This document shows, one piece after another, positions 26,446 through 34,721 of a stretch of 59,402 nt of DNA. The first letter of the stretch is position 1; every line of letters starts with the position of its first letter. This DNA comes from Actinomycetota bacterium. Lineage in GTDB: Bacteria; Actinomycetota; Acidimicrobiia; Acidimicrobiales; Ilumatobacteraceae. The position numbers and the translations under genes are program-made. Location of the stretch: positions 1 through 59,402 of the forward strand of contig VGAB01000003.1 of NCBI GenBank assembly GCA_016870935.1, written 5' to 3'. The notes beneath the pieces are model-generated. The model had not been told where the DNA came from and searched no databases. It saw only the letters and a program-made list of their open reading frames with translations.

Positions 26446-27246
26446 TTATTTTCCGAGTTCCCTGCTTCTTTTGGTTGCGGCATCCACAGCCGAGCCGATA
26501 ATCTGCGCGAATTGTTTACCAACCAACTCGGCAATTCCCGCGGCGGTCGTGCCGTTTGGTGAGGTGACTTTCTCGCGCAACTGGGCCGGCGACTCAGGGC
26601 TTTCGGCGAGCAGAAGCGCCGAGCCGACCAACAACTGTCTGGTCAGTTCGTTGGCCACTTCGGCAGAAAGACCCTGGTCGATCCCCGCTTTGATCAGCGC
26701 CTCGGCCAAAAGAAAAATATATGCCGGCCCGCTTCCCGACAAGCCCGTGACGGCGTCGAGAAGATCTTCTTTCACATCGACAACCGTGCCGACGCTCAAC
26801 AGCACCTCTCGCGCCCATCTCGCGTCGTCGTCGGAACACTTCGAATTCACCGCCATCGCCGACGCACCTTGCCCGATCAACGCGGGCGTGTTCGGCATCG
26901 CCCGAATCACGGCCACCGAACCGTCGGTCGCACTTTCGATCGCCGCGATTTTCACCCCGGCCGCGACGGACAAAATTCTTTTTGCGCCGGCTTGACTCGC
27001 AGATCGACACACCTCCAAAACTTGGGCGGGCTTCACCGCCACGACGACCGATTCACATGAAGAAAGTTTCTCGGTTACCTCTGAATCGGCGAACACAGTT
27101 TTCAGTTCGGCGTGTTTGGACGAATCACTTTCGACGATCACCAGGTTCGAGGGGAGCAAACCCCCGGCCAACAAGCCGCGGGCCATCGCCGAACCCATGT
27201 TTCCGCCACCGACGATGCTCAACCGACCGGAGTTGATGCTGCTCAT
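26446..27246 (-). CDS. proC: Pyrroline-5-carboxylate reductase
   Basis: A 266-residue enzyme for the last step of proline synthesis, reducing pyrroline-5-carboxylate with NAD(P)H. The nucleotide-binding loop is VGGGNMGSAMARG (11-23). The C-terminal family signature LSGSGPAYIFLLAEALIKAG and TSPNGTTAAGI are intact. It is cytosolic and full length. It follows the YbjN-type gene after 63 bases that contain a 10-base inverted repeat. Confidence 0.96.
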   Translation of the reverse strand: MSSINSGRLSIVGGGNMGSAMARGLLAGGLLPSNLVIVESDSSKHAELKTVFADSEVTEKLSSCESVVVAVKPAQVLEVCRSASQAGAKRILSVAAGVKIAAIESATDGSVAVIRAMPNTPALIGQGASAMAVNSKCSDDDARWAREVLLSVGTVVDVKEDLLDAVTGLSGSGPAYIFLLAEALIKAGIDQGLSAEVANELTRQLLVGSALLLAESPESPAQLREKVTSPNGTTAAGIAELVGKQFAQIIGSAVDAATKRSRELGK

Positions 27247-27277
27247 TTGCCAACCACGATGTTCAGGCTAGTTAGAC

Positions 27278-27326
27278 GCACCCGAACCACCTGACGACTT
27301 CCCCGAACGCTAGGTAGTTCGGGTGC
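27278..27326. repeat. Inverted repeat between the ybjN-like gene and proC
   Basis: GCACCCGAAC (27278-27287) and GTTCGGGTGC (27317-27326) are perfect 10-base complements separated by 29 bases. The pair spans the stop codon of the ybjN-like gene. No U-tract follows on the minus strand, so it is not a convincing intrinsic terminator; RNA stability or processing are alternatives. Confidence 0.5.
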
Positions 27327-27801
27327 TGTTTCGTTGTGTGCGCAACGCCGCGGCCTTGGCATAACCGATTTCAAGCAACGACCAGAACACCAGCTCGACC
27401 GTCGAATACAGCGTGCCGATTATGCGATCCAACTCGACTTCGTTGAGGGCCGACAAACCGATCTCTCCACGCAGATATATGGCGTCTTCAAGACCGATCG
27501 AAAAATGCGCGCCGACCAACTTTTCGTTTCGCCGAAGCACCGTCTCATAGAGCAATTCGGCGTTCTGCTCGGGGGCGGGCATCACATATGTCTCGTAACG
27601 CAGGGTTCTCTGACCGAGCGTGAACCAAATCGTCGTGAAATCCTTTTCGTCACCCGCCATTCGTACATACCAACGAAACTCGTCTTCTTCGGAGCGATCA
27701 ACCGCGAGGATGTTGGCATGATGGGTCTTCGCCCGACCCAACCACTCGTCGATTTGACGCTCGATGCGGGCAAGCGCCGCCTCGTCGAATAGATCGCTCA
27801 C
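27310..27801 (-). CDS. YbjN domain-containing protein
   Basis: A 163-residue cytosolic protein of the YbjN / type III secretion chaperone-like fold (TTIWFTLGQRTLRYETYVMP, ENAEL-type helix, RNEKLVGAHFSIGLEDAIYLRGEI). A YbjN-type gene lies next to mshA in many actinobacteria, including mycobacteria, and this pair keeps that link with only 4 bases between the genes. Biochemical function is not established. A role tied to mycothiol synthesis is inferred from the conserved neighbourhood. Confidence 0.8.
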   Translation of the reverse strand: MSDLFDEAALARIERQIDEWLGRAKTHHANILAVDRSEEDEFRWYVRMAGDEKDFTTIWFTLGQRTLRYETYVMPAPEQNAELLYETVLRRNEKLVGAHFSIGLEDAIYLRGEIGLSALNEVELDRIIGTLYSTVELVFWSLLEIGYAKAAALRTQRNSTRTT

Positions 27802-27805
27802 AAGA

Positions 27806-29020
27806 TCAGGTGCAAGCGACGAGTTGCCCCGAGTGAAGGGCGTTATAGACGCCGATCACGCTCTCGGCCGTCGCCGCCCACGAATAGTTTTTCGCCCGAT
27901 CCGCGGCGCGGTTGCCCATCGTCAAACTCAGCAAAGGATCGCCCAGCAACTTGTTGGTGAACAGCGCGAAAGAATCTGCGTTTCTGTTCTTGACCAGGTA
28001 ACCGGTTCGACCATGTTCGATCAGACTGAGCAACCCGCCGACCCCGCTTGCCACCACCGGAACACCGCAAGCCGCCGCTTCGAGCGCGACCAGGCCGAAA
28101 CTCTCGCTGCGCGACGGCACCAAGACGACATCCGCCGCGCGGTAATAGGTCGAAAGCAGGTGATGCGGTTGCGGGTCGATGAAATGAACCCGCGACTCGA
28201 GACCCAGTTCGAAGATCAACTTGCGCACATGGTTCGACTCGCTCGAACCGAAAGTTCCGCTGGCACCGCCGACGATCATCAACTGGGTTCGCTTGTCGTG
28301 GATTTTTGCGAGTGTCTGAACCGCGATGTCAACGCCCTTGAGCGGTTGGATTCGCCCGACAAAGAGCATCAACGGTTTGTCGGGCCAACCAAGTGCGCGC
28401 CTCGCACCCCGACGATCACCGGGCGAGAAAAATGCGGTCGCAACGCCGGGAGAAGCCACCGTCAACACTCCGGGCGACTGCCCATACAACTCGCGAAATT
28501 GACTCTCTTCTTCGGGACAACTCACGCATATCGCGTCGGCACATCCGATGATTTCTAATTCGGCCCGCTCGCGCACGACCGACTCGGTGTCGCCACCGAG
28601 CGTCTTGACCCGGGCCAAAGTGTGAAAGGTCGTGACCAAGGGCAGACCCAACTGATGCTTGAGTCGATGACCGACGAGACCTGACAACCAATAATTGGCG
28701 TGCAGCACGTCGGCACCACCGGATTCGCCGATGTGCTCGGCGACCCGTTGGGTGAACAGCTCCACGACGTCGAGCAACTCGTCTTTGGCCAGATCGAAAC
28801 GACCCGCCTCGATGTGCACGATTCGATGGTTCGGTTCGACTTCGACGACTTTCGGCAGGCCGGGTCGCCACGCTCGCGTGTATGTCGTGCATTGAATCTG
28901 ATTTGTTTGGGCCATCGCCGAGACGAGTTCTCTCACATAAACATTCATGCCCCCGCCGTCGCCGACCCCAGGCTGGGCCAGCGGCGAAGTGTGCATCGAG
29001 ATTACGGCGACGCGCTGCAT
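27806..29020 (-). CDS. mshA: D-inositol-3-phosphate glycosyltransferase (mycothiol synthesis)
   Basis: A 404-residue GT4 glycosyltransferase that joins UDP-GlcNAc to inositol-3-phosphate, the first step of mycothiol synthesis. Markers are GVGDGGGMNVYVRELV near the N-terminus, FVGRIQPLKGVDIA, VPSRSESFGLVALEAAACG (the E-x7-E region) and GVGGL. I use ATG at 29020; a TTG eight codons upstream is less likely. The gene shows that the organism makes mycothiol, which points to Actinobacteria. Confidence 0.93.
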   Translation of the reverse strand: MQRVAVISMHTSPLAQPGVGDGGGMNVYVRELVSAMAQTNQIQCTTYTRAWRPGLPKVVEVEPNHRIVHIEAGRFDLAKDELLDVVELFTQRVAEHIGESGGADVLHANYWLSGLVGHRLKHQLGLPLVTTFHTLARVKTLGGDTESVVRERAELEIIGCADAICVSCPEEESQFRELYGQSPGVLTVASPGVATAFFSPGDRRGARRALGWPDKPLMLFVGRIQPLKGVDIAVQTLAKIHDKRTQLMIVGGASGTFGSSESNHVRKLIFELGLESRVHFIDPQPHHLLSTYYRAADVVLVPSRSESFGLVALEAAACGVPVVASGVGGLLSLIEHGRTGYLVKNRNADSFALFTNKLLGDPLLSLTMGNRAADRAKNYSWAATAESVIGVYNALHSGQLVACT

Positions 29021-29080
29021 TTGCCAATAAAAACTATCGCTCAAGTCGGCTTTTGCCTCTGGCCGAGACGCGACTGTTGG

Positions 29081-29110
29081 ATCTAAAAAATTCTAAAAAA
29101 CTCTAAAAAC
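29081..29110. repeat. Three 10-base direct repeats with phased A-tracts upstream of mshA
   Basis: Three consecutive decamers of the form N-T-C-T-A5/6-N start at 29081, 29091 and 29101. Runs of five to six A recur exactly every 10 bases, the helical repeat, which is the layout of intrinsically curved DNA. It lies 61-90 bases upstream of the mshA ATG and could act as an UP-element. Confidence 0.6.
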
Positions 29111-29120
29111 TACGACTCCG

Positions 29121-29615
29121 TCAATCGGTCAGAAGCGAGTCGATGTTCGCCCCGCCATCTTTGTAGCGGCGCACCAACTCGGCGGTCAACGCGTCGATTT
29201 TGGCGAACAAACTCTTTCGTTCCAGCGATCGCGCCGCCTCGAACTTCTCTATTTCGATCACCGCCGCGTCGAGCGCCGAGTCATCGAGGGTGCGCAACTC
29301 ACCGAACCCGACCCGCTCGCAAAGTTTTTCTAGTTCCACGACCAGTTCATGGTCGGCCGAGATGTTCGTCTCCCGCGGCGGCCGCGAAGATCCGCCGCCG
29401 TGCTCCTGACCAAACGCGCTTTTGATATCGCTCACGCTGATTCCCGATGCGGGCGTGCCGTCGGATCGACGCCGCTGTTCACCCCGCGCCAGGTCGCACC
29501 GACCCTGGGCCATGCGACGAACAAAAGAAATCACGTCTTCTTGTTGCTGCAGTTCGGCGCGGGTGTTGCGCAATTCGACCATCGACATCGAACTTGGATC
29601 GGCGATCTCAACCAT
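29121..29615 (-). CDS. RsiG-like c-di-GMP-binding anti-sigma protein
   Basis: A 164-residue helical protein resembling RsiG, the c-di-GMP-armed anti-sigma factor of WhiG in streptomycetes. The signature E-x3-S-x2-R-x3-Q-x3-D is exact at Glu26, Ser30, Arg33, Gln37, Asp41. A second copy occurs exactly 100 residues later at Glu126, Ser130, Arg133, Phe137, Asp141, with Phe replacing Gln. The region between (about 48-85) is polar and probably disordered. It is cytosolic. No WhiG-type sigma gene is in the window. It overlaps nothing and lies 20 bases after moaD. Confidence 0.75.
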   Translation of the reverse strand: MVEIADPSSMSMVELRNTRAELQQQEDVISFVRRMAQGRCDLARGEQRRRSDGTPASGISVSDIKSAFGQEHGGGSSRPPRETNISADHELVVELEKLCERVGFGELRTLDDSALDAAVIEIEKFEAARSLERKSLFAKIDALTAELVRRYKDGGANIDSLLTD

Positions 29616-29635
29616 GGCTGCCCTGCAAATTTATC

Positions 29636-29872
29636 TCAACCACCCGACACGGGCGGGAGCAACGCGACTTCGTCGCTATCGGCCACAGCACTGCTGCCGA
29701 GCGCTTCCTCGCCGTTCAGCCACACTCGGCAAGTCGACATGACGGCGACAAAATCGGCGCCGAATCGCTCGGCCGCCCTCTGCAAAACTTCGTCGACGGT
29801 GCGACCGTCGATATCTTCGCAAGCCGTGCCCGCGACTTCTCGCGCCGAGGCGAAGAGCCGAAGTCTTGCCAT
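29636..29872 (-). CDS. MoaD/ThiS family sulfur carrier protein
   Basis: A 78-residue ubiquitin-fold protein ending in Gly-Gly (PPVSGG), the tail that is adenylated and thiocarboxylated. RLFASAREVAG at the N-terminus and VWLNGEEA fit MoaD, the small subunit of molybdopterin synthase. It could also be a sulfur carrier for another pathway, since moaE and other moa genes are not seen nearby. Confidence 0.82.
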   Translation of the reverse strand: MARLRLFASAREVAGTACEDIDGRTVDEVLQRAAERFGADFVAVMSTCRVWLNGEEALGSSAVADSDEVALLPPVSGG

Positions 29873-29907
29873 GTCGTCAGCGTATCCAAGCCACTACCCT
29901 GCCTTGA

Positions 29908-30525
29908 GTGTCCGAAGGTCAAAACAACGCGGGGGCGACGACGCGACTGCTTGTCTTGCGACACGGTCAAAGCGAATGGAACGCCGAAGGTCGATGGCAA
30001 GGACAAGCCGACATCAAGCTGACCGATCAAGGCATCGCTCAGGCCAAACTCGCGGCGACAAAACTCGGCAGTTTTGATCTCATCGCCACAAGCACCCTGC
30101 AACGCGCACGGCATACCGCCGAGATCATCGCCGCCCATCTTGATCACGACCAGTTGCATGTCGACGAGCGGTTGAAAGAATCGAGCATCGGACCCTGGCA
30201 GGGTCTCACCTACGCGGAGATCGAGGCGGGCTGGCCCGGTTACCTGAATTCAAGACGACAACCCGAGGGTTTCGAACCGAACTCGAGTGTCGTGGGTCGA
30301 ATGACCGCGGCATTCATCGAGATCGCCGACAAATGCCGCGGTGGTCAGGCACTTGTTATCAGCCACAGTGGCGTGATTCGAACACTGCGGCGCGAACTTC
30401 GTGTGAACGACACCCGACTCGAGAACCTCGGCGGGAGTTGGTTCGAAATCGACGGAAATAATTTCGTTCGCGCCGGCCGAATGGTGGCGGTGATCGGCGA
30501 ACTCGACTCGGCCGACTCGCTCTGA
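29908..30525 (+). CDS. Histidine phosphatase family protein
   Basis: A 205-residue protein of the phosphoglycerate mutase-like branch. The catalytic motif LRHGQSEWN near the N-terminus carries the phosphorylated His, and ISHSGV carries the second His. Start is GTG at 29908. Likely substrates (alpha-ribazole phosphate, phosphosugars, glucosyl-3-phosphoglycerate) cannot be told apart by eye. It is followed after 15 bases by the MFS gene on the same strand. Confidence 0.88.
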   Translation: MSEGQNNAGATTRLLVLRHGQSEWNAEGRWQGQADIKLTDQGIAQAKLAATKLGSFDLIATSTLQRARHTAEIIAAHLDHDQLHVDERLKESSIGPWQGLTYAEIEAGWPGYLNSRRQPEGFEPNSSVVGRMTAAFIEIADKCRGGQALVISHSGVIRTLRRELRVNDTRLENLGGSWFEIDGNNFVRAGRMVAVIGELDSADSL

Positions 30526-30540
30526 GCGATAGTTGTAGCG

Positions 30541-31737
30541 TTGAGCCTCGTGCTTGACCGGTGGCTTGACGACTCGTTTTCACCGCTGGTCAAAAAGAAT
30601 GTCACGCTGCTGACGGCGACCCGCCTGACGACCAACGCCTGCTATCGATTCACCCCGCCATTCATCGCGATCATCGCCAAGGGTTTCGATATCTCGCTTT
30701 CGGAGATCGGTATTGCGCTGACGATTTCTGAACTCTCCGGCCTGCTTTCACCAATAGTTGGCAGATTCGTCGACCAACTTTCACGGAGAATGGCGATGCT
30801 CATCGGCCTGGTCGGTATTTCGTCGGGCGCACTGCTTTCGGCGGTGTCGCCAAACATTTTTCTTTTCACCCTCGGCGTGACGCTGATCAGCGTCTTGAAA
30901 AACTTCTTCGACCTGGGTATGTCTGGCTGGATCTCCGACCATGTCCCATACGAAAAGCGCGGCCGATACATCGGCATCACCGAAATTTCGTGGGCATTGG
31001 GCCTTTTGCTGGGGGTTTCGACGATGGGCGTGATCACGGCGTTGGTCGATTGGCGCGCCGGTTTTTTGGCGGGGGCGATCGGGGTCGCCATCTCATCGAC
31101 ATTTCTAACCGCCAGAATTCCCACCGAAGCACACGAGGTTTCGTCGCGTTCGATTGACAAAGATGTTCGGTTGCGTGGCCGCGGATGGTTGGTCGTGGCG
31201 ACGATGTTTGCGACGATGTGCGCGAGTCAATGCATCTTCATAACTTTTGGCGCATGGCTCGACGACGAGTTCGGTTTCGGCGCGATCGGGATCGCCGCCG
31301 TCGGTTTCAGTTTCGGCGTCGTCGAACTCTACGCGTCGATCTCAAGTGCCAACAAGACCGACAAGTGGGGAAAAGAAGTGAGCATCGCCGTCGGTTGCCT
31401 GCTCATGGTGCCGGGCGGCCTGGCGCTTTGGGTAGTTTCACAAAACCTGACCCTTGGTCTGGTCGCCTTGCTGGTTTACATTCTCGGATTCGAATTCGCG
31501 GTGGTCAGCATGTTGCCTCTGGCGACCCATCTAGTGCCGAGCCGACCCGGCAGTGGTCTCGGTTTCGTCATCGGGGCGGGCACGCTCGGTCGCAGCGTGA
31601 TGAGCCTCGTCGCCACCCGCGCCTATGAGTCGAGTGGTGGCATCGCAATGCCGGCATTGATCGGCGCCGCCAGCGCCGCCGTGGCGACCCTATTCATATA
31701 TATGTACCACCGTCGCGGTGGCCTGGTTCACGCCTGA
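30541..31737 (+). CDS. Major facilitator superfamily transporter
   Basis: A 398-residue inner-membrane protein with about 12 helices. The loop 2-3 region GRFVDQLSRRMAMLIGLVG matches the MFS signature (G-x-x-x-D-x-x-x-R-R). A second RR/KWGKE loop divides the halves. No substrate can be named; overall layout is like drug or sugar efflux carriers. The start is TTG at 30541 or GTG at 30550, both without a strong ribosome binding site. Confidence 0.85.
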   Translation: MSLVLDRWLDDSFSPLVKKNVTLLTATRLTTNACYRFTPPFIAIIAKGFDISLSEIGIALTISELSGLLSPIVGRFVDQLSRRMAMLIGLVGISSGALLSAVSPNIFLFTLGVTLISVLKNFFDLGMSGWISDHVPYEKRGRYIGITEISWALGLLLGVSTMGVITALVDWRAGFLAGAIGVAISSTFLTARIPTEAHEVSSRSIDKDVRLRGRGWLVVATMFATMCASQCIFITFGAWLDDEFGFGAIGIAAVGFSFGVVELYASISSANKTDKWGKEVSIAVGCLLMVPGGLALWVVSQNLTLGLVALLVYILGFEFAVVSMLPLATHLVPSRPGSGLGFVIGAGTLGRSVMSLVATRAYESSGGIAMPALIGAASAAVATLFIYMYHRRGGLVHA

Positions 31738-31750
31738 CTCGAGTTCGCGA

Positions 31751-33406
31751 CTAGCCCGAATATTTGTTGGTGATCGGCAGGCGGCGATCTTTGCCGAATG
31801 CCTTTGTCGTGATGCGAACTCCCGGCACGCCCTGTCGCCGTTTGTATTCGTTGATGTCGACCAGTCGCGCGATGCGCTTGACGAGCGACGAATCGAAACC
31901 CTTTGCGATTATCTCTTGGGCTGTTTTGTCCTGCTCGACATACAACTCAAGTATCGGATCCAAAACTTCGTAGGGTGGCAGGCTCTGATCATCGCGCTGA
32001 TCGGGTCGCAACTCGGCCGACGGCGGTTTGTTGATTATCGATCGGGGAATCAGCTCGCGACCGTGCTGTCGATTGATGAACTCGCAGATTTCGTAGACCT
32101 TCAACTTGAACAGGTCTTTGATCACGGCGTAGCCACCCACCGAATCGCCGTACAAGGTGAAGTATCCGACGGCGATCTCGCTCTTGTTGCCGGTCGTCAA
32201 GACCATCCAATTGAACTTGTTCGACAGCGCCATCAGGGTCGTGCCACGAACCCTGCTCTGTAGGTTCTCCTCGGTGAGGTCTGGTTTGCGACCTGAGAAA
32301 CTCTCTTGCAACGCGCTCAAATAGGCGCTGAACGCGGGCTCGATCGAAATCGTCTGCAGATCGATGCCGAGGTTCTTCGCCAACAGCGAGGCGTCAGAAA
32401 TCGAGCCGGCCGATGAATATCGCGAGGGCATCGCCACGCCGTGCACGTGCTCCGAGCCGAGGGCTTGGGTGGCGATGACGGCAACCAATGCCGAGTCGAT
32501 GCCGCCCGACAACCCGAGCACGACGTCGGTGAAACCATTTTTGTGGACATAATCGCGGGTGCCGAGCACCAATGCCGAGAAGACTTGCGCATTTTCGCCC
32601 AACGGCTCGGCGATTTCACCGCGTGCTTGTTGCGGAGCAGGTGCCGATTTCGATTTCGGCAATCGCAGATCGCAAATCAACAACTCCTCGACGAATTGGG
32701 CGGCGCTCGCCACCACGGTGCCGTCGGCGGCCAAGACCATCGAGCCGCCGTCGAAAACAAGTTCGTCCTGGCCACCGACTTGATTGACGTACGCCACGAC
32801 GCACTCGCCCTCGCGCGCCCGCGAGCCGAGCATCTCGCGCCGCTCGCCGATTTTTCCGGCGTGAAACGGCGAACCGTTGATGTTCAGGTTCAGGACCGCG
32901 CCGAGAGTCGACTGCACTGCGACCGGACCACTTCGACTCCAGATGTCCTCGCAAATCGTCACGCCCACTTGGGCGCCCTTGATCGAGAACAACGGGTTCT
33001 CGGTGCCGGGGGTGAAATAGCGGCGTTCATCGAACACGTCGTAATTCGGCAAAAGATGTTTGCGATAGACGCCGAGCACCTTGCCGTTCTGACAAACCGC
33101 CGCCGAATTGTGCAGTTCGTTCTCCGCCTTGCCGGCCTCGACGAAGCCGATCACGGCGATGGTCTGGGTTGTCTTCTTCGCCAGATCGGCGAGAACCTGC
33201 TGGTTGTCGGCGACGAAGCCGTCCTTTAATACGAGGTCCTCGGGCGGGTAGCCGGTTATCGAGAGTTCGGGGAAAGCCACGACATCACAGCCTTTGCCCG
33301 CCGCCTGGTTGTAAAAATCCAATATTTTGTCGGCGTTCGCGCGCAATGCGCCTACCGTCGGGTTGATCTGGGCAAGACCCACGCGAACTTCGGCAAAATC
33401 GGCCAC
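31751..33406 (-). CDS. nadE: Glutamine-dependent NAD+ synthetase
   Basis: A 551-residue two-domain enzyme that amidates nicotinate adenine dinucleotide to NAD+. The N-terminal nitrilase domain releases ammonia from glutamine, with Glu in FPELSITGYPPEDL, Lys in YRKHLLPNYDVFDERRYF and Cys in VTICEDIW. The C-terminal synthetase domain has the ATP loop LGLSGGIDSALVAVIA and the SELRPDQRDDQSLPPYEVLD region. It is divergent from the glutamine synthetase gene, whose product glutamine is its co-substrate. Confidence 0.96.
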   Translation of the reverse strand: MADFAEVRVGLAQINPTVGALRANADKILDFYNQAAGKGCDVVAFPELSITGYPPEDLVLKDGFVADNQQVLADLAKKTTQTIAVIGFVEAGKAENELHNSAAVCQNGKVLGVYRKHLLPNYDVFDERRYFTPGTENPLFSIKGAQVGVTICEDIWSRSGPVAVQSTLGAVLNLNINGSPFHAGKIGERREMLGSRAREGECVVAYVNQVGGQDELVFDGGSMVLAADGTVVASAAQFVEELLICDLRLPKSKSAPAPQQARGEIAEPLGENAQVFSALVLGTRDYVHKNGFTDVVLGLSGGIDSALVAVIATQALGSEHVHGVAMPSRYSSAGSISDASLLAKNLGIDLQTISIEPAFSAYLSALQESFSGRKPDLTEENLQSRVRGTTLMALSNKFNWMVLTTGNKSEIAVGYFTLYGDSVGGYAVIKDLFKLKVYEICEFINRQHGRELIPRSIINKPPSAELRPDQRDDQSLPPYEVLDPILELYVEQDKTAQEIIAKGFDSSLVKRIARLVDINEYKRRQGVPGVRITTKAFGKDRRLPITNKYSG

Positions 33407-33431
33407 GCTCGCAGGCTACCCAGCCGAAAAC

Positions 33432-33469
33432 TTCACACGCCGTTTACAAACGGGCAACGGCATAGAAAC
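33432..33469 (+). promoter_or_regulatory. GlnR-type operator: four half-sites at 11-base spacing
   Basis: TTCAC (33432), TTTAC (33443), GCAAC (33454) and GAAAC (33465) recur with exactly 6 bases between each. The actinobacterial GlnR site is built as GTnAC-N6-GAAAC repeats with the same 11-base period; the last two boxes fit best. It lies 68 bases upstream of the glutamine synthetase II ATG. A GlnR-like gene is 2.6 kb downstream in the same cluster. Confidence 0.6.
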
Positions 33470-33497
33470 GCCTTTCGGCAAAACTTGCAAGGTCACA

Positions 33498-33530
33498 AAC
33501 TCGCCGTGGGGCGAGTTATCAATGGGAGGA
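33498..33530 (+). promoter_or_regulatory. Leader hairpin and ribosome binding site of glutamine synthetase II
   Basis: A perfect 8-base stem AACTCGCC/GGCGAGTT (33498-33505 with 33510-33517) with loop GTGG lies directly before the purine-rich GGGAGGA (33524-33530), which sits 6 bases from the ATG at 33537. The site decides the start over upstream in-frame codons. The hairpin may affect mRNA stability or initiation. Confidence 0.55.
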
Positions 33531-33536
33531 AAAGCA

Positions 33537-34607
33537 ATGCCATTTCAAGCCGAATACATCTGGATCGACGGCGTCACCCCGACGCCGACGCTGCGATCAA
33601 AAACAAAGATCCTCGAAAACGGAACGAAGAACCCGCCGATCTGGGGTTTCGACGGCTCGTCCACCAGCCAAGCCACGGGCGAGGCGTCAGACTGCATCTT
33701 GAAACCGGTCTTCAGTTGCAAAGATCCGATTCGTGGCGGAAAAAATATTCTCGTGATGTGCGAAGTTTTGGTTGCCTCCACCGGCAAGCCACATCCGACC
33801 AACACCCGCGCGTTGTGCGCCGAAACCGCCGAGCGATATTCGGATGAAAAAATGATCTACGGAATCGAACAGGAATACACGATGATGCGTCTCAACGGAC
33901 GCCCGTTCGGTTTTCCTGAACTCTCAGGCGAGCCCGGGCCGCAAGGTCCGTATTATTGCGGTGTCGGTGCGGGCCGTGTCATGGGTCGCGAAATCGTGGA
34001 AATCCACACCGAAATGTGTCTCGAGGCGGGGCTTCACATCTCGGGCACCAACGCCGAGGTGATGCCCGGGCAATGGGAGTTTCAAGTTGGTCCGCTTGAC
34101 GCCCTCGGCGTCAGCGACGAACTTCATGTCGCCCGTTGGCTGCTGCATCGAATCGCCGAAGACTACGACGTGGTCATCTCGCTCGACGCCAAACCGCAAA
34201 AAGGTGACTGGAACGGCGCGGGATGCCACACGAATTTCTCGACCAAAGCGATGCGTTCGAACTACAAAGCGATCGACGACGCGTGCAAGGCGCTCGGCAC
34301 GCGCATCAACGAGCATGTCAGCAACTACGGCCATGACATCGAGAGTCGATTGACGGGCAAACACGAAACCGCCCCCTACAACCAGTTCAGTTACGGCGTC
34401 TCGAACCGCGGCGCCTCGGTGCGAATTCCGTGGCAGGTGGCCCGCGATCAAAAGGGCTACGCCGAAGACCGTCGACCGAACGCCAACATGGACCCGTATG
34501 TCGTCACGCAGTTGATTCTTGAAACTGTTTGCGGACAATCGTCGCCAAAAAAGAGCGCAGGCAAGAAGAGCTCCGCGAAAAAAGGAAAGAAGTCGAAGAA
34601 GAAATAG
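33537..34607 (+). CDS. Glutamine synthetase type II
   Basis: A 356-residue eukaryote-like glutamine synthetase (GSII) that makes glutamine from glutamate, ammonia and ATP. Motifs are WGFDGSSTSQATGE, YGIEQEYTMM, GTNAEVMPGQWEFQVGP and GKHET. The start is ATG at 33537 behind a strong ribosome binding site. Unlike GSI it has no adenylylation site. An unusual 22-residue tail (335-356) holds 11 lysines plus Ser, Ala and Gly, like histone H1-type tails. It is paired with a GSI gene 114 bases downstream. Confidence 0.93.
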   Translation: MPFQAEYIWIDGVTPTPTLRSKTKILENGTKNPPIWGFDGSSTSQATGEASDCILKPVFSCKDPIRGGKNILVMCEVLVASTGKPHPTNTRALCAETAERYSDEKMIYGIEQEYTMMRLNGRPFGFPELSGEPGPQGPYYCGVGAGRVMGREIVEIHTEMCLEAGLHISGTNAEVMPGQWEFQVGPLDALGVSDELHVARWLLHRIAEDYDVVISLDAKPQKGDWNGAGCHTNFSTKAMRSNYKAIDDACKALGTRINEHVSNYGHDIESRLTGKHETAPYNQFSYGVSNRGASVRIPWQVARDQKGYAEDRRPNANMDPYVVTQLILETVCGQSSPKKSAGKKSSAKKGKKSKKK

Positions 34608-34632
34608 ACACGGTTCCCCCCATAACCCATAG

Positions 34633-34678
34633 GTCTGCCGCCGTGGCCCGAGCGAATCTCGGCGTCGCGGCGGCAGAC
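34633..34678 (+). terminator. Strong hairpin after the glutamine synthetase II gene
   Basis: GTCTGCCGCCG (34633-34643) and CGGCGGCAGAC (34668-34678) form a perfect 11-base stem with a 24-base loop. Only a weak T-rich tail (TGTATTTG) follows. It may be an imperfect intrinsic terminator or an attenuator in front of the glutamine synthetase I gene. Confidence 0.5.
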
Positions 34679-34721
34679 TGTATTTGCGCCGATCCTGGGG
34701 GTCGGTAAGAAAGGTGTTGAG

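Noticed and set aside
29021-29044. TTG at 29044 as the mshA start
   Set aside because: It adds eight residues that do not look like MshA; the ATG at 29020 begins MQRVAVISMHTSP, the normal N-terminus.
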